A stretch of 64,000 nucleotides of DNA from Peromyscus leucopus (lineage: Eukaryota > Chordata > Mammalia > Rodentia > Cricetidae). Below the pieces are notes generated by a model, which made no database searches, was not told where the DNA came from, and saw only the letters and a program-made list of their open reading frames with translations. This document shows positions 35,395 through 44,979 of this stretch, piece after piece. The stretch spans positions 62,485,660-62,549,659 of the forward strand of contig NC_051079.1 of the NCBI RefSeq assembly GCF_004664715.2, in the 5' to 3' direction. Positions within the stretch are counted from its first letter, which is position 1; every line of letters begins with the position of its first letter. The translations under genes and the position numbers were made by a program.

Positions 35395-35815
35395 ATAACG
35401 CCCCATCGGATTTGCCTGTAGGCAACTCTGTGGAGCATTTTCTTGACTGATGATGGATGTAGGAGGGCCCTGCCCACTGTTGACAGCGCCACCCCTGGGC
35501 AAGGGGTCCTGAGTGGCCTAATAAAGGTAGCTGAATAAGCCATGAGCAGCAAACCAGCTAGCGATGTTCCTCAAGAGCCCCTGCATCGGCTCCTGCCTCC
35601 AGGTTCCTGCCTCCAGGTCCCTGCCCTGACTTCTCTTCATGATGAACTGTAAGCTGTTCCTGCCCTGACTTCTCTTCGTGATGAACTGTAAGCTGTTCCT
35701 GCCCTGACTTCTCTTCATGATGTGTAAGCTGTAAGCCGAAAGAAACCCTTTCTTCCCCAAGTTGCTTTTGGTCGCACTCTTTATCGCAGCAACAGGAACC
35801 TAACTAAAACACTAA
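35395..35815 (-). repeat. Rodent non-coding repeat with internal triplication
   Basis: It ends 'aacaggaacctaactaaaac', as the RMER1-like elements do, and contains three tandem copies of a roughly 40-base unit ('ctgccctgacttctcttcat...ctgtaagctgtt') at about 35,617-35,735. Confidence 0.5.
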
Positions 35816-35852
35816 ACTAAGATGTTTCTTCTTTAAACATCAAAAGCCCTTC

Positions 35853-35996
35853 TGGGGCTGGTGAAATGGCTCAGTGGGTGAAATGGATTGCAGTGTTAAC
35901 CTGAGGACCTGAGTTCAAGCCCCAGAACCTATGGAAAGATGGAAGAAGAGAACAGACTCCATGAAGTTGTCCTCTGACCTTCACACATGTAGCAGG

Positions 35997-36045
<49 letters not shown>

Positions 36046-36212
36046 CGCACACACACACACACACACGCACGCACACACGTACACGTACACACACACACAC
36101 CACACACACACACGCACACACGTACGCGCGCGTGCACACACGTACACGTGTACACACACACACACACACCATGCACACACACACACACACATCATGCACA
36201 TACACACAATAA
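35853..36212 (+). repeat. B2-type SINE with long CA/CG/TG-variant microsatellite
   Basis: B2/B3 body 'gctggtgaaatggctcagtg' to about 36,000, then about 200 bases of CA repeat with interspersed CG and TACG units. Cys/Val and His/Thr frames here are repeat artefacts. Confidence 0.85.
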
Positions 36213-36629
36213 TATTCATTAGTTCTGCATCACTTAGGCATATACAAGCCATGGACTCGTGAAAATGACTTAGTTCATTTAAACAATTTCCAAAAAGTTC
36301 CTTGTGCAAACCTTTCCAGTGAGTAAGAGAGAGCTTGGATTAGCATGTTTGGAAAATGGAGTAACTGAGGATTCTAAGGGATCATTTCAGGACAAGGACA
36401 GAAAAGGAGGCAACAGAGGGGCAGAGTGACCAGAAACAGAATGTTGTCAGCGACAGAGGACCCCTGTGCAAAGGAGGGCTGTCCATCTACTGTAGGACAA
36501 TTCCGCAGCCACTCAAAACTCTGCGGCAGCCAATACTTACATTCAACAGTTAAATATAGAAATAAGCAAGTCAGCTATTGACCAACATAAGCTTCACCCA
36601 AATGAAAAAAATCTAAAATTTTCACACTG

Positions 36630-36672
<43 letters not shown>

Positions 36673-36686
36673 CGCGTGCGTGCAGC
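36630..36686 (+). repeat. (TG)n(CG)n microsatellite
   Basis: About 34 TG bases pass into a GCGCGCGCGCGC block and TGCGTGC; strictly alternating pyrimidine-purine. Confidence 0.9.
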
Positions 36687-36890
36687 AAGCATGTGCATGA
36701 AGTCAAGGACAACTTTCAAGAGTCGGCTCTCTCCCACCATGTGAAGTCTGGGGATGGTACCCCAGTTGTCAAGCTTGGCGGTAAGAGCCTGGCCCTGCTC
36801 AGCCGTCTCATCCCCCCCCCACCCCAATTAGACATTTTACCCGAAACTGCCTTTCTGCATTCCTTTCTCCTCCTATCTTAGAATCTAATC

Positions 36891-36903
36891 ACCACCACCA
36901 CCA

Positions 36904-36952
<49 letters not shown>
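36891..36952 (+). repeat. (ACC)n(CA)n microsatellite
   Basis: A few CAC triplets are followed by about 24 CA units. Confidence 0.95.
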
Positions 36953-36955
<3 letters not shown>

Positions 36956-37198
36956 CTTAAGTGCGGTCCATCCCTACACTAGCCACTGATTACCCTGTTA
37001 AAAAGTGTTTTGCGACCACAGGTCGGGAGGAAGACAGACTGGGGGTTCTAGTGGGAGCGAGAGAGAGATTATGGGGGGGGTTGGGAGTTGATAAAATCAA
37101 AACACGTTGTATACACGTATGAATTTTTTCAAAGAATAAGTAAAAATATTATTTTTAAATTAATAAGAAAGGAATTTAAAACACTTAAAAATGTTTTG

Positions 37199-37350
37199 GT
37201 AGCCGAGTGAGATGGCACACACCTCTAATCCCAGAACTCAGGAGGCAGAGGCAGATGTATCTCTGTGAGTTTGAGGCCAGCCTGGTCTACACAGTGAGTT
37301 TCAGACTAGCCAGGGCTACATAGTGAGAACCTGCCTAAAAACTAAGAAAT
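37199..37350 (+). repeat. B1 SINE
   Basis: 'gccgagtgagatggcacaca' ... 'aggccagcctggtctacaca'. Confidence 0.8.
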
Positions 37351-38009
37351 AAAAGGTTCTGTCCTTCTAATCGTATAAAGTAGCATCTTGTTGCTGAAAT
37401 TTGTATTTATTTGATTTCTCTGAGTTTGTACCTTTTGCATACACCTAGACATTTCCCATATACCCCTTCTCCAGGTACCTGCCTGCCTTGAGCTCCCTCC
37501 CACCTGTAAGCTGAAATAACCCTCTCCTCCCCTAACCCCGCTTGGTTATGGTATTTACCACAGCAACGGAAAGATTTTAGGACAAGTCCATTTTATTTCT
37601 TAAGTTTTCTCTGTAGGTGATTATATAAATTGCAAATACTGTGAGTTCTATTGTTTTCCTTTCAAACCCGCCCCCCCCCTTTTTATTTTGCACCTGTGTG
37701 AGTCAGGTTGTCCAGGGTGATGATAAATGGTGTAAATGACATCAAGAGGCCTCGTCCTCTCACCAACTCTAAAAAACCGAAGTTTAGTACAGATCTTTTA
37801 TAACATTCACAAGTTCTAGAATCGTTGGGAAATATTTTTCCTACAGCTAGCAAAATAATTATGTGGTATTTGCATTTTAGTATGCTAATTGAATGATTGA
37901 TTACAGCAGTAAATTTTCTAAGGATAACTCACTCCTGTATTATTTGGATTAACAAAGCCATCGTTCCTTGCTTTACAGTACTTACTAGGTTCAGTAGTTG
38001 GATAAATTT

Positions 38010-38590
38010 ACTACGCCTGCCATAATAAAATACCACAGACTGGTCAGTTTAAACAACATAAATTTGTTTTCTCCAGTTCTGGGAGGTATAATCCCAAGAT
38101 CCAAGTGTCTGCAAGATTGATCTGAAGCCTTTGCCCTGGTTTACAGATGGCTGCTGGGTCCTCACATGGCCTTTTCTCTGTGCATACACATTCCCACTAC
38201 CCTTCTCGTGTATCTAAATTTTCTCTTCTTTTTTTTTTTTTTTTTTTTTTTTTTTTGGTTTTTCGAGACAGGGTTTCTCTTGTGTAGCTTTGTGCCTTTC
38301 CTGGAACTCACTTGGTAGCCCAGGCTGGCCTCGAACTCACAGAGATCCGTCTGTCTCTGCCTCCCGAGTGCTGGGATTAAAGGCGTGCGCCACCACCACC
38401 CGGCAAAATTTTCTCTTCTTATAAGGACACCAGTGATATTGGATTAGAACCTACCTACCAAACGGCCTCACTCCACTTCAGTCAGCTCTTTAAAAACCCC
38501 ATTTCCAAATACAGTCACATTCTGAGATACTGGAACTTTAAGGCTTCACTACACGGATTCGGAAGGATTCAGTCCAGTCCCTAAGAGGTC
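38010..38590 (+). repeat. Old eutherian interspersed repeat, split by a B1
   Basis: 'ccataataaaataccacaga...taaacaacataaatttg' and 'aaggacaccagtgatattgg' on either side of the B1 belong to one old repeat also common outside rodents. I do not recall its family name with certainty. Confidence 0.45.
38231..38405 (-). repeat. B1 SINE with perfect 15-bp target duplication
   Basis: 'aaattttctcttctt' at 38,216-38,230 and 38,406-38,420. The long T-run at the left end is the A-tail in reverse. Confidence 0.92.
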
Positions 38591-38732
38591 ATGATGTTCT
38601 AGACTTTCACACATACATTCACAAGTAAATCTGATCTACAAGTTTCTTTGCAAAGGAGTTGAGATTTGAAGTGGCTTTTCTGTTATTGGAGCTACCTATG
38701 TAAATCAGGGATTATATGGTACTTGTAATTTT

Positions 38733-38884
38733 GTTTTGTTTTTCGAGACAGGGTTTCTCTGTGTAATAGTCCTGGCTGTCCTGGAACTCATTATAGACCA
38801 AACTGGTCTTGAATTCACTGTGATATGCCTGCTTCTGCTTCCCAAGTGCTGGGATTAAAGGCCTGAGTCACCACTGCCTGGCTC
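38733..38884 (-). repeat. B1 SINE
   Basis: 'tttttcgagacagggtttct' start and '...gtcaccactgcctggct' end. Confidence 0.85.
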
Positions 38885-39019
38885 AGGTACTTGTAATTTT
38901 GATAGAATTTCCCAGTTAAGTTTTCTTTTTTCAATGCATGGGACAAAGGAGTTCTTATTTACATTTAGATTTCTTTAGTGTTTGTTTATTTCTTATTTAT
39001 CTATATATTTATTTTGGAT

Positions 39020-39181
39020 TCTTCAAGACAGGATTTCTCTCTGTGTAGCCATGGCTGTCCTTGAACTTGCTCTGTAAACCAAGCTGGCCTCGAACTCACA
39101 GAGATCTGCTTGCCTCTGCCTCCCGAGTGCTGGGATTAAAGGCGTGCACCACCACCGCCGCCGCCGCCGCCACCCCCCGGC
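39020..39181 (-). repeat. B1 SINE with a CCG triplet run
   Basis: Reverse B1. Its 5' end (right side) carries about six GCC/CCG units at 39,153-39,171, an expansion within the GC-rich B1 start. Confidence 0.85.
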
Positions 39182-39650
39182 TTCCTTTTTTTTAAGCATT
39201 AGAGATTGGACCCAGGGTCTCATCACATGTTAGGCAAGTTCTCTACCATTGAGCTACATCCTCAACCCTCAAATTCTCTGGTTCTTACCATCCTAACTGT
39301 GACATTTTATACTTTCTCAGAGTTTATGCAGATTTCAACTGTCTTTACATTTATACTTTGTGTTGATATGGAATTCATCTGTGAATATGGTGTTAAGACT
39401 GGGATTTAATTTTATGTCCCCCCCCCTTAATGAGACCTCTTTCCTACCATTATCTAAGTAACTTCCCATTTCTTTCAGTAATTAATAAAGCTCCTTATAT
39501 ATAAAATTTCTACATAGAAACCAAAAGATGCTTATTTTAATTTTGCCTAAATTTTATTGTCTTTTTCCCAAGTCAAACCTATAAAGTACTAAAAATTAAT
39601 TTTACCATATACAGTTGCTATTCACAACATCCCAAATGGTATTCTTCACT

Positions 39651-39775
39651 TTGGGTTGGTTGAGTTGGGTTGGTTAGGTTCAGTTGGGTTGGTTAGGTTG
39701 AGTTGGGTTGGTTAGGTTGAGTTGGGTTGGTTAGGTTGAGTTGGGTTGGTTAGGTTGAGTTGGGTTGGTTAAGAC
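39651..39775 (+). repeat. 19-bp minisatellite
   Basis: About six copies of 'ttggttaggttgagttggg'. The first copy varies. Confidence 0.9.
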
Positions 39776-40493
39776 AGGGTCTTGCTCTACAGCCCAAGCT
39801 GGGCTTTGAACTCATGATCCCACCTCAGCCTTTTGCGTCTGTTTCTGAAGAGAAGAGGCAGAGACTAGAAAAGGTTATTTGTAAACCAACAGTCATACGA
39901 TTCCGAACAGCACGCTGAGGCTTCTGGCACCATACTCTGTGTTTACACTCGACCCCTCTACTGCCTAAGCAGCAGGTATCCCTGTACCTAATTTCATTTC
40001 ATAGTGTGTGATCATGTAACACCCGCTCTGTGCCAGACATTATCATAGGCTCTGTGTTTGGAGAGCCCCTGAGAGGCCCATGAAATTCTCCAAACTCTAC
40101 TGAGAGTGGATCAAAATGGCCAAGTCAAACAAGAAACCTGGAGTCACTGAGACTGTGCCTCTGCCTTGGAGTGATTCCAACTTTTTCCTCTACTCTGCCA
40201 GAAACACTGCCTCTGCCCTCTTCTCTGACATGGGACACCTGTGACTGACATGAGACACCTCTGTTGACCTTTGAACTAAGTTAACAACATACCCAATATT
40301 GTCTAATCTAAATCCTGGCTGCAATAATAAACCTGGTTCAGGATGTCCTTTGTGAAATGGAAAGCAGGTGTTTCCCATCACTAAAGCGCTTTACAGAGAG
40401 CTTTGTTCTCATTTTAAATGTTTTAAGGGTTTCTCAGCCCTGTTTCAGGGTACAAACCCTGTGACAAGAGTGTTTCTGACCACCTGAATCACA

Positions 40494-41952
40494 ATGACAT
40501 TGTCAAATTTCCTAAGGATTAAAAGCACTCAGTTTGATATCCAACTTTTCAATGGTGGTTAAATAAGAAATAAAAGGAGGTTTTCTAGAACTGTGCCAAC
40601 ACTGGACTTGACAGGTGGACTGCTATCATGAGCATTGGTAGGTGATTCCTTTTGCTGTTGGGACTCAACTGATATGGGATTGCCTTCTTCTAGGATAAAT
40701 TGGGATTGTTTCACTTCCCAAGGACAGGAGAATCTCTCAAAGTATTGTTGCTCATGTGCCAAGAGGCTCTCGTGAAGACCATTTAAAAAACAAAGGTCTG
40801 TGTCCAAATCAGACACAAACGAGCCCTGACTTCTCCCGCCATCATGGCCATTGGGCAGCAGTTCCCAGCTGACTGCCTTGGTCTTCTGAGCCAATGGCTG
40901 GTGCTGCACCTGGCAATGGGACTGGATCCTCCTGAAGCTGCTTCTGAAACTGCTTTGATGTCTCAGATCAAAGGTAGTAAGAAGGTCAGCCTATTCTCTG
41001 AACCCGAGATTAGGATAAATATGGCACTGGACCAGATGAACACTCTGTACAAGCAAGAGCGCCAATCTGCAGCATGCACTGTGTACCACAGGCGCTCACG
41101 CTATGGGATGATCAGATTTATGACCAAGATGATGCTGATATGGTGGTGGCTGGAGTTTCGGAATTTTGCATTAGTCCTTCATCTCTTGTGTAATTCTCCA
41201 GCCCAGGCACTGAGCATACTCAGATCATAATTGACTTGTCCATTTCCTCCAAAGATGGCTTTGTAACGAGATAACGTGTCACTGCACTAGTTATTGCTGG
41301 AAGAACGTGAATGTGCCGTTCAAGGAAAGGCCTGGATCAATGGAAGTTTGGGGCTATGGACTTTCAGTTGATGCTGGTCACGTAACTGCCCCCTGATCCT
41401 GAAGGGCAAGGTACCTTGACATGCCACCGTGCTACTGTGGAAGACAGTGTAGTACAATGTGAAGAGCTGTCCTAAACCACCATACACACTATGTCCATGC
41501 CCCTGGGAGCTGTTGCAGCAAGTAAGTCATTAAGCATCTCTTTGGGGACCATTCATACATACCCTTGCCTTTCCTTCAAGGCATTGGCCGGCAGCTTATA
41601 GGGGTGTTCATGGCTGCTTTTAGTGCACAAACATGTTTTTGAAAACTACTGCCAACTTTAAACCTGGATTGAACAGACTCAGGATTTGATATCAATTATG
41701 TTGCACTTTTAAGTATAAAGATATGTGCCTGTAATTGTAGCACTTGGAGGCTGGGGAAGAGGATCTCTTGTTCGAAGGTAACCTGTGTCACAGAATGAGT
41801 TCTGGGTCAGCCTAGGCTATACAGGGAGACAAACAACAAAAATCAATTATAGACACAGAAGTGTAAACTGAGGAACGATCTATTGGGCTCACCAATCACC
41901 TTGGTTTTGGGCGGTATTAATGTAACACTATATTGCTTGGATGTAAAGTAAT
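40494..41952 (+). pseudogene. OXSM: OXSM (mitochondrial 3-oxoacyl-ACP synthase) pseudogene
   Basis: Reading across frames from an ATG at 40,494 gives pieces collinear with OXSM, the beta-ketoacyl synthase of mitochondrial fatty-acid synthesis. Near the start lies LSNFLRIKST, and RRFSRTVP follows at about 40,570. Next come SKSD and MAIG (40,810-40,855), EAASETAL (40,935), VAGVSEFCISPSSL (41,150), MDFQLMLVT (41,355), PPDPEGQGTLTC (41,388), KLLPTLNLD (41,645) and FDINYVAL (41,690). After a SINE, TEERSIGLTNHLGFG follows (41,870). There are several frameshifts and stops, and the catalytic cysteine region is degraded. No intron is evident, so it is probably a processed copy. The 128-codon frame at 40,844 and the minus frame at 40,559-40,909 are a piece and a shadow of it. 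Confidence 0.82.
41720..41858 (+). repeat. B1/B4-type SINE inside the OXSM pseudogene
   Basis: 'atgtgcctgtaattgtagca' ... 'ggtcagcctaggctatacag'. Flanks aagtataaa (41,711-41,719) and aagtgtaaa (41,859-41,867) are a target duplication with one change. The pseudogene reading continues on the far side, so the SINE is younger. Confidence 0.75.
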
Positions 41953-42633
41953 TCAATTGTAACTATCTTGTTAATGTTTTTAAAAATGTTTTAAAAGTGT
42001 TTTAACATTTAAGACTAGAGATAAAGTCAAATTTATATAATCTACCTAAACTTAAAGTCCTGGGATACATACTGAGCAGTGAGTTCAAGACCCTATCTTT
42101 AACTTAAAAAAAAAAATGAATAAACAATCTGTATACTAAAATTTGACTACAAGACTGAATAATTTAAATGGCACCTTGGTTTATCCCCTGCCTCCGGGGA
42201 GAACAATTAATTTCTGGTAAACAGATGGCAATATCCAATTTCCTTTTCCTATCCAGCCACTGGGCTTTCCGTTGGGCCCGAGGGAATCCTGAACAGAAGC
42301 AGAATCCCCAGCCTCCCCTGTTACTGTGTGACTCAGACAGCTGTCACTCAGCCCCAGAGAAGGGCTCCTCCTTCTCTCACCTTCCCATTGCTGGAAGGGG
42401 ACCTGGAGGGAGACATTGTGGGCTGTGGGGACGAACAGATCACACTCTGGGTAGCTCAATGAAAAACTATGGGCCTGATCCTCTCTTGTCCCAGCAGGGA
42501 TTTCAGTGCAATAGAGAAATCAGCTCCACCCAGTTTATGACACTGTCATCTGAGCCAATACGACCAAATTTATGTGCTCACAACTGTCCTCTGATGTCCC
42601 ACCACCTCCCTGTTCTTAAAACCGTCCACCTTC
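41953..42633. other. Unique sequence between OXSM pseudogene and LIPG 3' end
   Basis: It has a 164-codon open plus frame (42,168-42,662) with no recognised domain; it runs into a B1, so it is not called a gene. Confidence 0.35.
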
Positions 42634-42798
42634 AGCCGGGCGATGGTGGCACTTGCCTTTAATCCCAGCACTCGGGAGGCAGAGCCAAGTGGATCTCTGT
42701 GAGTTCGAGGCCAGCCTGGTCTACAGAGTGAGTTCCAAGATAGCCAAGGCTTTTCTGCAAAGAAACCCTGTTTCGAAAAGGAAAAAAAAAAAAAAAAG
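42634..42798 (+). repeat. B1 SINE
   Basis: 'gccgggcgatggtggcactt' start, A-tail end. Partial flank duplication gtccacc. Confidence 0.88.
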
Positions 42799-42987
42799 AG
42801 TCCACCCAGGTCTTCTTGCTGCAATTCAGATAACATTTCTTCCCACCCATGGCTGAAAGAAGTTGTCCACTTCCTGCTAACAATGACTATCAAATAGAGA
42901 ATATATCTTATACTAAAGTAATTATGTATCAAGTCCAAGATCTGGGCAGCCATATTGTTTCCAATTTTAAGAAATGAGTTACCAGAC

Positions 42988-44957
42988 AATTAAGAGTTGT
43001 ATAGTTTTTATTATTTTACTATTAAACTTTTTTTTAATCTTGAAATGGGTTAATCTTAAAGTAAAAACTAGTCATATATTTGTCTTTATACATTATGTAC
43101 ACTTCAGAAATAAATAGTGGTCTAGGCATTTTAAAAAAGCATCGGATATACAAACAAGGCTTCAAGTCAAACAGATAAACACACAACTCCCAGAGGCCTC
43201 AGTTCTCCACACTTCCATCACTAAACACAGGAGCTGGAAGCCACCAGGATCCTTGGCCAATAACAAGCTCCACTTTGGCAAGAAAGCAATTGCAGTAGCA
43301 AACTAGGGCTGGAGAGAGCACCCCGAGTTAAGGTTCGACTGTTACTGTTACGTCTTCGGGAGTTTGGCATTAAGCAGCGATACAAATTTGGTGGAGTACA
43401 GATACAAAGAATGTGCATTAAAAACCGAAATACAGAGTGAGTGACTGCTCTCTCACCCCAGCTGACAGCTCACCCATAAAAACTCAACCCCTTCCTCGGG
43501 TGTTCTGGTTGTTTATCAATGAAAGGGCTTGGAGTTTATGGATAGCTATGAAAAATAATTCACTGCTTATCACATCAGGAACAGACAGATGGGAAATAGT
43601 TACAGACTTCTTCACAGAGTTGCAGGAAGGCTTTCCTGAACTTTGCCTTCAGGAAACCTCACTGGGTCCTCAGCATGGCCCCCTCACCACCTTGATATAT
43701 CTATGTCTAAGCAGGTGACTGAATTTCCCTAAGCCTTGATTTCAGACGACAGGAATAATAACAGCTGTCCTGCTCCTTGCACTCTGATTAGGTGACGCAC
43801 GTGCAAGCTGTCTAGAGACTGCAGGACGGTGTCTCGGGTGTCACATTTATTGGTTCACATTAAGATCTAGAACAGGAGGCTTCTTTCCAGGAGCTTAACG
43901 CAGAGCCGGCACTGATATAAAAAGCAAGCTATTTCATAGAAGACACATCAAACCTTAACGCCAGCTCTGCCCGTGGCGGCTGGTTTCTGCACAGCAGGTA
44001 TGAAGAACACACACACTACTGTCAAGCTCCCTAAACAGCAGAAACTCTGCTCCACCCCTGGGGCCACCATGCATGATTTTCTGCTTGCTGCTCTAATAGT
44101 GATCAAGCACGGCCCTTAGAGAAAATGACACATGAAAACCTCAGAGCCCCAGCCAGCTCTTTCAGCCTGTAGCTCTCCCCTCAGCCCTGTCTGTCTTTAA
44201 GCACACACATATTCATGGAGCCAGGGAACCAGAGGGAGAGATCCTGATCCCATTGGCTCCAAATGCAAAGGCTGAGTCATGCGTCTATTTCCCTGTGCTA
44301 AATAGTTGAAGTGCCCAATGAACGTTTGCTTTTAATCAAAGGTATGAACGATGCAAAAAAGAGAAATGCCAACAGTGTGGGCCTCAGAAGATGAGCTAGG
44401 AAGCATGATGGAATACCCAAGATAGAGCCAGGATCCATCAGTCTGGCATGGGAGAACAGTAGGACATTAGCATCAGCCTGATCTATTGTCCCTTCTCTGG
44501 GTAACAGGTCTGTCACTGTGGTATATGAGTCAGGTCTTGAGGGAAAGACTTGTCACTAAGGTTCAGTGAGGCCAAGCGTCTGCCAACCCTCCACACACAG
44601 CCACTTCAGAAACTGCGTTCCCTGCGGTTGGTCAGAGCCGGGGCTCACCTAGCAACAGCGAGAGTGGCCCAGCATGCACCAGGGCTCCGGACATTCCAGT
44701 GCTCACACAGCTTCCTGAGGGGTCAAGAGAAGTCTGGAGTTAGAATCATCAGGCTGGAACTTCGGCAGGGCACGGGCCTGTCTGGGAGAAGTCACAGCTG
44801 GCAGTGGAAACAAGGTGAAGCCCAGCGAGTGAATCCTCCCGGGGCTCCAGCGTCAAGGCTGAGGTCTTCCATCGAGTGAGTCTTCAGCGGTAACTTTCCT
44901 CCATGTGCGTGGACAGTGGGGTGTGGGTGGATTCGGGCTTCAGGACTTCCTGGGCCC
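42988..44957 (-). other. LIPG: Probable LIPG 3'UTR
   Basis: Nearly 2 kb of repeat-free unique sequence follows the stop codon. An AATAAA (minus strand) lies at 43,007-43,012, with the B1 at 42,634-42,798 beyond it. Human LIPG has a long 3'UTR, which fits. An alternative AATAAA lies at 43,846-43,851. The open frames at 43,437 and 44,550 on the plus strand are shadows. Confidence 0.6.
43007..43012 (-). terminator. Probable LIPG polyadenylation signal
   Basis: TTTATT on the plus strand, i.e. AATAAA on the gene strand; it is the last such signal before repeat-rich sequence. Confidence 0.5.
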
Positions 44958-44979
44958 TCAGGCCAGCTCCACAAAAGGA
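44958..44979 (-). CDS. LIPG: LIPG exon 10, coding end
   Basis: Acceptor CCTTCCAG, then T CCT TTT GTG GAG CTG GCC TGA, giving SPFVELA and stop; human ends SPTVELP. Phase agrees with exon 9. Confidence 0.88.

Noticed and set aside
35871..36309. Cys/Val- and His/Thr-rich open frames
   Set aside because: Produced by CA/TG microsatellites.
40559..40909. 116-codon minus-strand frame
   Set aside because: Antisense shadow of the OXSM pseudogene.
42168..42662. 164-codon plus-strand frame near the LIPG 3' end
   Set aside because: No recognised domain, ends inside a B1, and an opposite-strand frame is open over the same stretch.
1..42980. ACAA2, the expected neighbour beyond LIPG
   Set aside because: No exon resembling a thiolase was found; in human and mouse the gap is well over 100 kb, so it probably lies outside the window.
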